From NCBI GenBank assembly GCA_015501055.1, contig JADNYV010000002.1, forward strand, positions 620,001 to 684,000: a stretch of 64,000 nucleotides of DNA, given 5' to 3'. Shown here one piece after another: positions 24,078 through 35,371 of this stretch. The notes under the pieces were generated by a model. It worked only from the letters and a program-made list of their open reading frames with translations, searched no databases and was not told where the DNA came from. The first letter of the stretch is position 1. The number at the start of each line of letters is the position of its first letter. A program made the translations under genes and the position numbers. Source of the DNA: Mucidula mucida. Its lineage: Eukaryota > Basidiomycota > Agaricomycetes > Agaricales > Physalacriaceae.

Positions 24078-25103
24078 TTAAAATTCGTGACCGAAAAGCT
24101 CCTCATCGGTGGTCGCCTTTCTCTGAGGGTTGCCGTTCCCGTTCCCGTTCCCGTCTCCTTGTCCGTTCCCGTTCTGGACGGGGGTCTGCCGTTGCCTGTC
24201 ACCGTAAAGGCCGCCCTCAGCATCTTCCGGGAAGGTGACCGAGTCATCATGGGAGTAAACACTGTCACTCGCAACGGATGCAGTCTTGTTCTTCCTCTTC
24301 CTGGACTTTTTCCTCTGACGCTCGTCCGAAATGGAGTATGCGTCTTCGGTACGAGCCCATCGATCCTTCTTGCCATCTTTCTTTTTCTTGGATTTCTTGG
24401 AAGTGGGAGCCGGAGTGGAGTCTTCAAAGTTGGCGGGATAATGCCAGCGGCCGCCTGAACTGGAGCTGCCGTTGTCGGCGCGATAGTACTGTTCATCCTC
24501 TGGACGCCAAAGGTCGCCATTCTCCTGGCGCTGTCTCCCGTCATGCCCGTCTGAGGAAAGGTCTACGCTGGAGCCTTGCTCCTGCCCCTCTGCATACGGC
24601 TGTCCGTCCAAGGTCGAATTTGGTAGACGGTCGTTGTAGCGATTCGCCCACTGTGACTTGCGCTCCTTGCGACGAATCTCCGAAGTATCGACGAGACCGT
24701 ATCGTTGTGCCCACTTTGGAGTGCGGCGGTGGTTCTTGTTGTTTCTTATGTTCTATGAAGGCGATAAGAAAACGGCAAGTACGCTTATAATGATAGCGGC
24801 TGACCTGGATATAAAAATTATGGCCGTGGCCTGTACAGAATAAGTACATAGGGATTGTGAAGAGTTACGGGTGACGTGCCAGGTATGTATCCGCATATTG
24901 TGAGGAGTAGGTTGAGCCAGAAGTCTCCTCCAATGCCGAAGCGGGCTGCGACAGCTATTGGGCCGAGTGAGTGAGGAATATGGGTAGCCGATTGAATGCA
25001 GACCTAGCGGAGGGAAAAGAGTGCCCATGATAAACAGAAATACTGCATATCCATGGTGTTTGCGGGGAGTAAAATCGATCTTCTGGACTTGATAGCTAGC
25101 CAT
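24078..25103 (-). CDS. Pmp3/RCI2-type small membrane domain with long polar tail
   Basis: The first 70 residues are a Pmp3 (UPF0057) proteolipid: VFLFIMGTLFPPLAV, then AARFGIGGDFWLNLLLTICG with the typical YIPGH turn. Members affect plasma-membrane potential and salt tolerance in yeast and plants. Exons on the minus strand are 25103-25004, 24954-24880, 24830-24805 (26 bases) and 24752-24078, giving 291 residues, whereas the family core is about 55. The extra 200 residues are charged and disordered: a KWAQRYGLVD segment, a Lys-rich stretch, and a Gly/Asn repeat near the end. The intron 24831-24879 appears to use a GC donor (GCACGT), because no GT position keeps YIPGHGHNFYIQ in frame. The tail may be cytosolic and regulatory, as in the longer Sna proteins of yeast, but that is inference. 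Confidence 0.8.
24133..24176. repeat. Six-base microsatellite (cgttcc)n in the Pmp3 tail
   Basis: Imperfect tandem copies of a six-base unit encode the Gly/Asn-rich stretch near the C-terminus of the Pmp3-type protein on the minus strand. A six-base unit keeps the frame whatever the copy number, so length changes between strains would be tolerated. Confidence 0.7.
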
Positions 25104-25321
25104 GGTCGTAAGTGACAGACCTTTGCAAGCGGCCCTTTCATTTCGGCAGTGCAGGGGCGGACCACGTGCCTTGCTACGCTTACCTTCTGTTCGTCATCCT
25201 GCTCAGTGTCTCTCGCGTCGGCAAACACGGTTGTCGCGCCTATTTATCATGTTTGTCTACTCTCTCTGCTTACTGTCGACGTTGTTAACATTCATCTGCT
25301 ACCAGGACAGACGTATCACCC
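25104..25321. promoter_or_regulatory. Short divergent region between Pmp3 protein and C2H2 regulator
   Basis: About 220 bases separate the Pmp3 start from the first clearly coding part of the C2H2 gene. The true first exon of the regulator probably lies here, since its frame is open only after a stop near 25285 and offers an acceptor (ctaccag) at about 25306. I could not find an ATG exon whose phase fits, so the start of the regulator stays open. Confidence 0.35.
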
Positions 25322-27291
25322 GTGTCGCAGGCAATTGACCATGAGGAACCTGTCCTCAATCTTTCCGATGTCGTACACGACCACACCATTGACGACTCTT
25401 CTGAGGAGCTTGGAAACACAGGCTCGGCTACTCCCAGTCAGAAAAATGCAGACCATTCTACTACTGTCTCTATGGACCAGGATTATCAACGTCCCAACCA
25501 TCAGTCGTTCTCTGTCGAGATTCTTGAGCGGGAACTGTCCTCTCTCCTCAGCCAAGAGGCATCTGCAGCGACTGAGGCTCTTATTGCCGCCGCTCAACAC
25601 CAACGAGCCAGTCTTGGCCTTGATCCAAATGCTGCAGATACGGATGCGACCGGAAGAATAGACGCGGTGGCGGGGCTTGCTGGCATCAATGCGGGACTTT
25701 CTGGCATCAGCATGAGCACTTTTGCTGCCATTCTAGATGCCGCACACGCACAGGCGGCCGAATTGGCTGCCAAGGATCCCGTATTCGCTCGAGAACGAGA
25801 TGAGGCTCTCGCGGAAAGGGAGAGAAGGAATACTCGTACAGCCCCTGCATTTCATTCTCTAACGGCCGGCGAGTCATCTCGGAATGGCAAATCCGCGCGA
25901 CGCAAAGAACGCGGGAGTCAGTCCCCCGAGAAATCTGATTACTTGTACTCGGATGGCCACAGCGACAGTGACGAAGACTCTTCCACACCCACACTCTTGT
26001 CACGTTCGCCGGCCGGTCATGGACCGCCACTAGTACCTCCAGAAGACTTCCCTGATATTAACGACATTCTAACTCAATTATCTCATTTTGAAGCAGATGC
26101 TGAACACCGAGATGGTGATGGGCCATCCCCCGACTCTTCACCTGTCGTCTCCCACGCTCACGGAGCTGCACAGCGCACATCAAATCCTGCGCCTAATGCA
26201 ACACCTGGGCCATCCAGTCGACCTCAACAGCCAGTAGCGTCGTCGTCACAGCAAAGTACTAGTAATGCGAAGAAGGGCAAACGTTCCAAGGCGACGTCGA
26301 CAACAGATACTCCGGCTGGATCTCATCCCCACATATGTGACCATGATAATTGTCACAAATCCTTTACTCGGCGAAGTGATCTCGCTCGACACATGCGGAT
26401 TCATACGGGAGAGAGACCGTTTGTCTGCAGTCACACTAATTGTGGGAAAACGTTCATACAGGTCAGCATCTCTCGAAGCCGTGATGACGCTAGCTCATCG
26501 GGGTTTTCTAGCGATCGGCTCTTCATGTCCACTCAAGAGTTCATACTGGAGAAAAACCGCATTGTTGCGAATACCCGGGTTGTAACAAGACGTTTAGCGA
26601 CTCGAGCAGTCTAGCTCGGCATAGACGAACTCATACTGGCAAGCGGCCGTACAAGTGCGAGGATCCAAAGTGCACAAAAACGTTTACTCGTCGAACAACC
26701 TTGAATCAGCATATGCGAACTCATGATCCTGGATGGGTTCCGGATTCCAACGTGTTAGTTCCAATAATGACTGTTTGCGTTAATTGTGCTGATGATCTGA
26801 ATTCACGTAGCAAGTATAGTTTCAAAACAAAACGACGGAAAGTGGTTGAGGAAAGTGATGATGAGGATGAGCGTGAGCTGGAAGACTCTGTTCGGACGAT
26901 TTCTGCACTATTCCATGCAGGAGGAGCTGCATTATCGGCACCACACGCAGAAACGAGCGGGCCAGAAGACCCACTGGAGGTACGGGTGGCAAGTATAAGT
27001 GCAGAGATAGCGGCTGCTATTGCTCAGGCCCAGGCGAGATCATATGGCGATGATGACGAAGAGGAAGATGAATTGGCTGACGATTCTCAGTCTGGGGACG
27101 AGCTGAGTTGCCGTGAAACTATCGGGCCTAATACAAGTGGAATAAGGGGCCGGGGCGGTAATGGCCGGCCCGGGAGAGAAGATTCGGATCGGGAGGAGGA
27201 GGAGGAAGAAGGAGAGTTCCCAGTTCCTTTGCGCGTGAGACGAGGCCGTGAAGATGAGGGCGTAACGGCAGGTGAGAAACGAAAGAGATGA
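25322..27291 (+). CDS. C2H2 zinc-finger transcription factor, four fingers (5' end uncertain)
   Basis: Likely DNA-binding regulator. A disordered N-terminal half of about 320 residues has an Ala-rich helix (SAEAAAL-like, near 25700) and acidic Ser runs. Four adjacent C2H2 fingers lie between about 26330 and 26725: [31 protein letters not shown] with [30 protein letters not shown] and [19 protein letters not shown]. Linkers are HTGERPF, HTGEKPH and HTGKRPY. The second finger is split by an intron at 26462-26511. A further intron (26752-26814) joins the fingers to a basic KTKRRK stretch and a long acidic tail with a Glu run, ending GEKRKR. The coordinates start at the first codon of the open frame, not at an ATG. 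The first in-frame ATG is at 25472, which would cut conserved-looking sequence. Targets are unknown. Confidence 0.82.
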
Positions 27292-27515
27292 AACATTAGG
27301 TTGGTGCTTGTATTGTTGTAGTTTTAGTGTATTTATAATGTCCGCCTCTTGACATGGAGGAGCGCCGCAATCCAGTTGGACTTCCGGATTTTTCCGTGAA
27401 GCGGGGAAAGGATAGTGGTAACACGTGATAGTAGGCCCCTAAGTATATAACTGAGATGTTCAGCGGGTGAGTGTTATTACAGTCCTTCCTATTGCACTGA
27501 TTTGAAGATTCGAAA

Positions 27516-28849
27516 ATGTCCAACGAAGAACCACCAAGCACCGACCTCATCACGCTCACCCGGTACGTGCAGTGCTGTTCCGAGATCCAGACCGTCTAAA
27601 GCCGCCTCCAGGCATGTTCTGCACGACCAGCTGCGTTTGGGCGCTGCAGCGACCGGCGATCTCACTCTGCTGTTGACGGCTATACAGGTTACATCCAAAT
27701 TCATCGCCACCAATGTCCGGAAAGCTCGTCTCATCAATCTGTGAGGTCCCTTTATACACACGACGAATCACGCTCACACAATACCAGTGTCGGCCTAGCT
27801 GGGGAGACCAATGTGCAAGGCGAGGACCAGAAGAAACTGGATGTCCTATCGAATGACATCATGGTTAATGCGCTCCGTGCCTCCGGCAAGACAGCGGTCC
27901 TCGTTTCGGAGGAGCTTGAGGACGCTATCATCATTGAGCAGAAGCAACGCGGACGCTACTGTGTTGTATTCGATCCTCTCGACGGTAGCAGCAATATTGA
28001 CGCCGGTGTGAACATCGGTACCATCTTCGGAATCTACAAAGTTGTGCGTACCTATTCCCCTTGGGGATTCGCACCCTTACCCAATGGCTTTACTAGGCGC
28101 AAGAGGGATCCGCGTCAGTTGAGGATGTCTTACGCCCAGGTAGTGAAATGGTAGCGGCCGGATACACCATGTGAGTTGATTTGGCAGCTAATCCGACTAG
28201 AATCAGCTCAACAGGCGTCAGGTATGGTTCTTCAGCCAACTTAGTCCTCTCCACTGGTCAGGGTGTCAATGGTTATACTCTGGATGCAGCGCTTGGCGAG
28301 TTTATTCTTACCCATCCTGACGTGTGTCTCGTTTATCTTTCCCCGCATCCACTCTAACGACGCGTCGCAGATTCAAATTCCTTCGCGGGGCAAGATCTAC
28401 TCGTTTAATGAAGGAAATGCCATGTATTTCCACCCACCTGTAAACGCCTACCTCAAATCCATCAAGTACCCAGCACCTCCCAAAACACCCTATAGCGCTC
28501 GGTATATCGGTTCCATGGTTGCCGATGTTCACCGGACGTTCCTCTACGGTGGTATTTTTGGCTACCCTGATGACAAGAAGAGCAAGAGCGGCAAGCTGAG
28601 GTTACTGTATGAGGCGTTCCCGATGGCTTTCTTGACAGAACAGGTTTGTATTCATAACCGCGGTCAGTTCTTGGTCTAATACTTTTCTAGGCTGGCGGTG
28701 TCGCAACCACCGGTACAAAGCGTATTCTCGACATCCTACCAAAGAGCATTCATGAGCGCTGTTCTGTCTTTCTGGGCAGTAAAGAAGATGTCAATGATCT
28801 CATGAAGTTTTACAAGGATCCATCGTTAGTAGAGTCTACGTTAGCTTAG
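27516..28849 (+). CDS. FBP1: Fructose-1,6-bisphosphatase
   Basis: Cytosolic gluconeogenic enzyme converting fructose 1,6-bisphosphate to fructose 6-phosphate. Seven exons (27516-27562, 27612-27740, 27788-28043, 28097-28170, 28222-28321, 28371-28643, 28691-28849) give 345 residues, typical for eukaryotic FBPase. Motifs are VSEELEDAI (metal site), [18 protein letters not shown] (metal-binding Asp and loop), [32 protein letters not shown] (substrate loop) and [14 protein letters not shown] (the family's active-site signature). The N-terminus [16 protein letters not shown] resembles fungal enzymes that carry a Pro/N-degron or a phosphorylation site for glucose inactivation, but the exact residues cannot be matched. 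Fully intact. Confidence 0.96.
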
Positions 28850-28994
28850 TATATGGGAAGTGTAAAGTATATTGTAATTTTCGATTGTATTGGGTCTACA
28901 CGTAGAATTCTGACTTCGAGTGGCCGGCCCGGAGTACCGTTCGGCTCGTCGTTCCCGTTCTTTGTTGCTCTTTGCTGTATTACCATCACATCCA

Positions 28995-30240
28995 ATGTCC
29001 AACTTGGTACGTCCCTCCCGCGATAGTGTGTAATCCTCAATTTATGCGTACAGGATAAAGGAAAACGGAAAGTGAAGCGTCAAATTATCGACGACGACGA
29101 CGATGATGATGATGTCAAAGACCCGTTAGAGCAACTAGCTCAGCTGGCTTCGGTTGCGGCGCGTTCAAGGGCAACTTCTACCGCATCGCGTTATGTATCT
29201 CCGGATGACGACCAACCCAAGCCTTCGACGAGCAAGGCTGCTCGTCCATCCAAAAAGTTGAAGAAGCGCAAGGCTGAAGACGAGGAGGAAGATTACGAGG
29301 TGGACATCGAAGCCTTGAATGACGACTTGGCCACGATGGCCCCAGAGCTAGAATTTGATGACGACTCTACTTTCGAAGACGACGAGGTGCCCAGACGGAA
29401 GAAGCCTGCGGCCAAAGCACCGGCGAAGGGAGCTAGAGCCGGGAAAGGCAAGGCTGGTAGTTCCAAAGCAAAGCCCCCCGACAAACCTATCCTGATGAAG
29501 GACGAGCGGAAAACTCCCGTCATAAAGTCGGGAATAGCCCCGCCACCTGCCAAACGTTTGAAGAAGAACGAGGACGACGAGTTGACTAGTCCGCTTTCTG
29601 CTAAAGATCCCTCACTCCCCGTCTCTGCTCCGAGGAAGAAACTTCCGAATATCAAGAAGAACAAAGACACTGCGTCTGCTACCTCCACTCCTCCCCCGCC
29701 GCTCACACGAGTTGCCAATAAGCCGGCAACACAAACTACAGTAGACCTAGATCTGAATGATTCATCCATCTATGGACAGCTCTTCAACAAATCGGTATGC
29801 GTCTTGTCACACTTGTTCTCCTGGCTCACATTTTCTCAGGCGGGAGGCAATACACCTCGATCTGGTCTTAACCGTGCTGAAGAGAGGAAGGCGGAGATAA
29901 ACAAGATGCGTCAAGAAGCGAGGGCTAAACGAGAACTGGAGGCAGTAAGCCCCCTTCTATCATCCCGCTTTTGTATTGACGACGCGGCGTTTTCCAGCGA
30001 TGTCACTTCAACTTGCAAGCTGACACGGAAAAGATATTGCGTTACGAAGAGTCCTTGCGGTCTAATCGGAGCAGCGTTCTCTACCCTAACATCATGGGTG
30101 CCAAATGGAAGGAGGAGTACGATCGGGCTGCGAGATATCGCGTTACCACCAACGGGAATGGTGTGGTGACGCCTCAGGTCGCGAAGGCTCTTGGCGTGGC
30201 GCCAGACACAGAAGAGGGCGAAATGATGTCAGATAGATGA
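28995..30240 (+). CDS. Low-complexity acidic/basic protein, probably nuclear
   Basis: Four exons (28995-29006, 29054-29794, 29840-29944, 29998-30240) give 366 residues. Right after the start is a basic KGKRKVKRQ stretch and a run of eight Asp. Alternating Lys-rich and acidic blocks follow, including KKLKKRKAEDEEED, AKAPAKGARAGKGKAG and KRLKKNEDDE. A more ordered end has two helices (GLNRAEERKAEINKMRQEA; EKILRYEESLRSNR) and PNIMGAKWKEEYDRAARYR. The basic clusters resemble nuclear localisation signals. No catalytic or DNA-binding domain is recognised. The acceptor of the last intron was chosen for frame and could shift by a few residues. A chromatin or nucleolar role is a guess from composition only. 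Confidence 0.7.
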
Positions 30241-30875
30241 ACGTGTGTCTTTTACTTCTCGCATGAGGGTTATCTAAATCGTGGAGTTATATTAAGAGCA
30301 AGATAGCATTCGTGTATATTTTCTACAGGTGTTGCAAATTGTATATGGGCCGCACGAGCAATGGTGATCGCTTTTTTCGACTTACCGGGTTCATACGTCC
30401 AGTTGGAAATATGGAGCCTGTATACTATATAGTCTAGAATACCTATGTCAATAGACGACTCGACAGTGGGAACATTCAGAGCGAAGGAGTTAGATCTGTC
30501 TACATGCCTCTCCCGCTCGTCATAAGTTCATTCAACTTCCAGAACGCCATAAGATTACATCTACTGGAGCAAATGCCGACGGTCTCACTACCAGGATCGG
30601 CTTTCCATGTGTCGCAAGTGAGGTGATTGACTGGTGATTGATTTGTTCAGCGGCTTGGCTAGCAGGAGCGAAAGACACTCTCTGCAAATCTTTTGCCTAG
30701 GATTTCTAGTTCAAAGAATACCTTCTACCGCTACTATTAAGGAGCTCCCCTGCATGCAAACCATGCCACATTCCGTTGCGGTGGTCCGAAAACCGCAACA
30801 TACGAAGATAGTTGTGCCGCACTGCTGCACTGCTGACGACGTCACGCAATACATTCGCGTCTTCTCGATGGAAAG
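30241..30875. other. Convergent intergenic region, nothing recognised
   Basis: 635 bases between the 3' ends of the nuclear-type gene and the GCIP gene. A plus-strand open frame at 30634-30951 reaches into the GCIP coding region on the other strand and shows no domain, so I treat it as chance. No repeat or RNA gene is seen. Confidence 0.5.
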
Positions 30876-32070
30876 TCATCCCGCAGAGCTTGCGGGGGTG
30901 TCGCCGCTCGCCAGCCGTTCTCGTAAGGACGAGATATTTTTGAGGATCTGATCGAAACACGTACGGAACCACTTGGCATGCGAACTCTCTGCAGGTGTCG
31001 CTGATGCGTCCTCGAGGTGAAGACCGCCCAACTGGGCATGGACTGCGTGGGTTGAGAGTATCGCGCTTATGATACCCTGCAGGTGGGTGATTTCCTCCTG
31101 GAAGGCTGATAATTCAACAGAAATAGCTTCGATGTCATGAGGAGGGTAAAGGGAGGCAATAAAGTCGTCCGACGCGGAAAGTAGGGACGATGAGCATGGT
31201 GACAGTGCATCAAGATCGGATGTGGACGCCACAAGCGATGGGGAAGGTGACAGGATGTCTCGGAGGATTCTAGTATGTAGTAATGTGGAGATGCGAATGA
31301 TTGTTTGGGCCTTCGAAATGGACGGTGAGTTGCAAGCCCGAACTATTCCGAGTTGAATGTTACCTTTTTACTTCGTTCGCGTTCTGTAGGATTGAGAGAG
31401 GCATCAGACCCCAGGCCGAGCTCGTCCCATCCATCATTTTCATCATAGGCTTCGGAATGCTCATGGTCAAGCATGTCATTCAATTCATTTAGGCCATCCT
31501 CTAGCGAACCTTTGTCCTGAAGCCATTTTTTACGAATGGCAGCCACATTGTCCGCGGATAATCCCGTAGGAGACTGCGCGGTGTCAATAAGATCATGCAG
31601 TTCCCCAGTTTGGACCAGGTACTCATTTCCATCTTTTAAACCGACAAGCACAGTCAACAACGATCTGAGGGAATTGATGATATCGATCGCGACGCGCTGA
31701 AACTCTAGCACAAGAATGGAACCATGAAGTTCAGGCCGTAGAAGATGTATACAGTGCGCAATTGCAGCCAGATGGCTTGATGTGTCTTTGAGCGGCGTGT
31801 GCACAGCACTGTATGTGGGAGAAGAGGGTTTCATTGCCAAAGCAAGTTTCGTAGAGGATGCCCGTAGGAGGAGAAGTAACGACAGAAAGTCCTTGTGCAA
31901 GACAGCAATATCTGGAGGGGTTTCCGAGTCTGCAGTGGGTGGCTCTGAACACATCTGAGCAGCACTATTGCATGTCTCGATGACAGCATTGAAGGCAGTT
32001 ACAGCTAGAATATCATGAGTGTTAGGCCAAGATAATGAGCAAGGAATGCACCGTTTTCTCTTTCGGACAT
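30876..32070 (-). CDS. Cyclin-D1-binding protein 1 homologue (GCIP/CCNDBP1 family)
   Basis: Three exons on the minus strand (32070-32052, 32004-31364, 31310-30876) give 364 residues, close to the human protein's length. The conserved N-terminal helical domain is visible as DFLSLLLLLRASSTKLALA followed by KPSSPTYSAVHTPLKD and a helical AAIAHCIHLL segment. The middle has an acidic NDMLDHEHSEAYDENDGWDE stretch, then ILSTHAVHAQLGGLHLED and WFRTCFDQILKNISSLRER helices. In animals GCIP binds cyclin D1 and bHLH factors. Fungal members are little studied, so the role here is open. The first exon is only 19 bases (MSEREN plus one base). The gene is head-to-head with YME1, 96 bp apart. Confidence 0.8.
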
Positions 32071-32166
32071 GGCAGCTGGAAGGACGTGACTTGCAAATTT
32101 AGCAATGCGAATTGTGGCACGTGGTTTGCCGACTTCTCCTTCCTGCCGCCAACCCGCGTCTTGCGT
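32071..32166. promoter_or_regulatory. 96-bp divergent promoter between GCIP homologue and YME1
   Basis: Only 96 bases separate the two ATGs. No TATA is present. A pyrimidine-rich block (cgacttctccttcctgccgcc) ends shortly before the YME1 start. In-frame codons extend upstream of the YME1 ATG without a better start; the chosen Met begins a typical mitochondrial presequence. Confidence 0.5.
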
Positions 32167-35100
32167 ATGTTGCGCCCGTCATTGGTAAGACTGCCTCTCC
32201 CGGCCTCCAAGCCCTGTTTAATGGTCATACAGTTTCGACCTGGCCCGCTGCTGAGGCTTGCCACCCTTCCACCTCACCCAATAGCATGCGCCCGAATCCA
32301 CCTCCGACCACTTTCTAGTGCTGTCCCACAAAAATGCATTTTTGTTGCTCCTCGTACCCTTCACTGCCGTCCTTCACCTTCATTTACGACTAGCCTAATC
32401 CTTGGATCTCGCTCTCTATCTCTTGGCTCGATATTCAACGGCTTCAAGGTCACCCCAGCCCCGTCCCCGACTGTAGTCGCGCACATAACTCGACTTGAGG
32501 CGGAGGCGAACGTGTATCCGCATGACGTTTCAAAACAACTGGCTCTCTACAATGCACTCATTGAAACAAACTTAAAGGCTTCCTATGATTTGGTCATAAA
32601 CCGCTGGGAAAGGATGTGTGAATTCGTACGTTGTTCCTTTGCCCATCTTTGTCGCATCGCGACTCAACGAGTGTCAGGACTCTTCGTCGCCTCTTTTGCG
32701 CTCGGAAGAGGCTTTCCAGGCGTATATTACTTGTCTCGTTCGAACAGGTCTTGACCGTTCTGTGCAAGCCGCCGCGCGACGACGCGATTCTCTTCTTGCG
32801 TCAACTGCAACTGCCGCCGCCGCTTCCTCCACCGCTCCGGTTTTGGAGGAAATCAACGCCTCGTCACCCGCCACCGCATCAACACCTGCCTCTGACCCGC
32901 CTGCTGTAGAGTCCACAACTCAACCGAAACCGGCGTCAAACCCAGCACCCAAGAGCAGTCAGGAAATCGTCATGAGCGTCCTTGCCGGGAGAACAGGATC
33001 ACAGGCGAAAGCTCCTTTCGACAGCGATGCCGCCAAGCTCGCTTCTACTCTGGAAACAATGGGTCCCCTCCAGGTTTCTGTTGTCGAACGTGCGCCGTTT
33101 TTCTTGTCAACTGCTTCTCCTTATAATCGTCCTCGTAGGCAAGGGTTCGTGGGTACCTCGAATCATAAGGCATGTCCTCACTTTGGTTGTCGCCACGTTT
33201 TGCAAGTCCACTTCGTGCAATCCGTGTACAAATGCTGATCGTATTTCCAGTGTTCCTGGTTATCTTGTCTGTGTTCCTGGAAAACACCGGTTTCGCAAAG
33301 AACGGTCCTCGTATGTCTGAGTACGAACCATCTCAAGAAAACACCGTTAAATTCAGCGATGTACATGGTGTCGACGAAGTCAAAGATGTAGTAGTCCTCC
33401 TTGTTGATGTCTGCGCTTCCTGATATCATTTCTAGGAACTCAAAGATATCGTCGAATTCCTCAAGGATCCCGATTCCTTTGCAACTCTTGGCGGTAAACT
33501 GCCGAAAGGTGTTTTACTCACGGGGTCAGTCGCTGTCTTTCTGTCAAATGAATGTCTAACTCCCCACTATCTAGACCTCCTGGAACGGGTAAAACCATGC
33601 TTGCTCGTGCAGTAGCTGGAGAAGCCGGAGTACCGTTCTTCTTCGCTTCCGGGTGTGTTCTCTCATCGTCTGTCAATCATTCAACTAAGTCTGTATATAG
33701 ATCTGAATTCGAAGAGATGTTCGTCGGCGTTGGTGCCAAGCGCGTAAGGGAACTCTTTGCTGCCGCGAGAAAGAAAGAACCGGCTATCATATTCATCGAT
33801 GAACTGGACGCTGTTGGTGGCAAGCGTAATTCACGGGATCAACAGTACATGAAGCAGACTCTCAATCAACTGCTCGTTGAAATGGACGGGTTCGCTCAAA
33901 GCCATGGTGTTATTGTTATTGCAGCTACCAACTTCCCTCAGAGTCTTGACCCGTAAGTCGCTTCTCGACTTTGATTGATTTGTCCCATCCACATTATTAC
34001 AAGGGCGCTCGTGAGACCCGGTCGGTTTGACAGACATGTAGCCGTACCATTGCCGGATATTCTGGGACGTGTCCAAATTATCAAACATCATATGAAGGGT
34101 GTTCGTATTTCGTCAGGTCAGTATCTGGTAGCGATGTTTCTATGTTCAACGGTCTGATTCGCACAAGACGTGGATCCCAAGATATTGGCGCGTGGAACGC
34201 CCGGGTTCTCGGGTGCGGATCTGCAGAATATGGTAAGTAAGTGTATATCATCAAACCGCCATGGTGGTCCTGATGGCCTCAACTCCAGTCTTGCGGCTAT
34301 CCAAGCGTCGAAAGAACGTGCCACGGATGTCACTCTTAAACATATGGAATGGGCTAAGGTAACTGAATGTCGTCTCTGTCTAATCTGAACGTAATTTCTC
34401 AATGTGAAAAACAGGACCGTATAGTCATGGGTGCAGAAAGAAGAAGTGCATTCATTTCTGAGAAGGACAAACTTAGCACAGCCTATCATGAGGTTAGCGC
34501 ATTCTTCTTAGTCTATGACTCTACTGAATACTTGAGTACAGGGTGGACATACACTGGTCGCGCTTTATACCGAAGGGGCAATGCCGCTGCATAAAGTGAC
34601 ATGCATACGACGAGGTCATGCTCTTGGATATGTACTATACTTCCTCTACTTCTTTGCTAATGAACTAATTCCCTTCACTGTGTTAGACAGCAATGCTGCC
34701 TGAGGATGATGTCGTTTCACAAAGTTACAAGCAAATGATTGCTGCCCTGGATGTTTCCATGGGTGGTCGAGTGGCAGAAGGGCTCGGTGAGAAGCATTGT
34801 CACCTCAGCTGTCGGCTGAACTGATTTTTTTTTTCAAGTTTACGGTCACGATAATATCTCTAGTGGGGCCAGTTCGGACATCAGATCCGCTACTCAGACG
34901 GCAACTCGCATGGTGAAGGTGAGTACAACCTAGGGTGGTAATGCATCATGTCGTTAATACTGGCGGGAAAGGAATGGGGCTTTTCGACTCTGGGGCCTAT
35001 ATGCTTCAGTGGCGACTACAAGCCTAGTCCAGCGAGAGCATTACAGATTGATGATGAGATCTCTAAGTCAGTATACCGGATGACGGCACAACTCCCTCGC

Positions 35101-35371
35101 TGATACAAATCTTCTCGTATAGATTGGTCAAAGACAGTGAAGCTCGCGCCACTGCACTTCTAACTTCGAAGATCACAGAACTACATAGGGTGAGCGATGC
35201 AGAGGATTGCTTGGATTACCGATTTACCAACGATGACAGCTCGCCCATGCATTGGTCGAACACGAAACGATGGACGCTGATGAAGTACGGAAAGCTATCA
35301 AAGGCGAGCCGATAACGAAACTCGACGACATCTTGAAGGAAATAGAGAAGCCAGAAGTCGAGGGAAAGTAG
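32167..35371 (+). CDS. YME1: Mitochondrial i-AAA protease Yme1
   Basis: ATP-dependent zinc protease of the inner mitochondrial membrane, active toward the intermembrane space. The start [16 protein letters not shown] is an Arg-rich presequence. A Ser/Ala-rich linker and one membrane segment ([16 protein letters not shown]) follow, then the AAA module: [29 protein letters not shown] (Walker A), [13 protein letters not shown] (Walker B) and [16 protein letters not shown] (arginine finger region). The M41 zinc site [15 protein letters not shown] is split by an intron between the first Glu and the Gly pair. The tail has a coiled-coil-like [16 protein letters not shown] end. About a dozen introns are needed. 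Near the membrane segment the best join is a GTGGGT donor to a TTGCAAG acceptor (about 33149-33206). The donor before AAIQASKE is the third of three overlapping GT sites (NMVSNLAAIQAS). Confidence 0.93.

Noticed and set aside
24087..24458. 123-codon plus-strand frame rich in Val/Pro
   Set aside because: Antisense shadow of the repeat-bearing Pmp3 tail.
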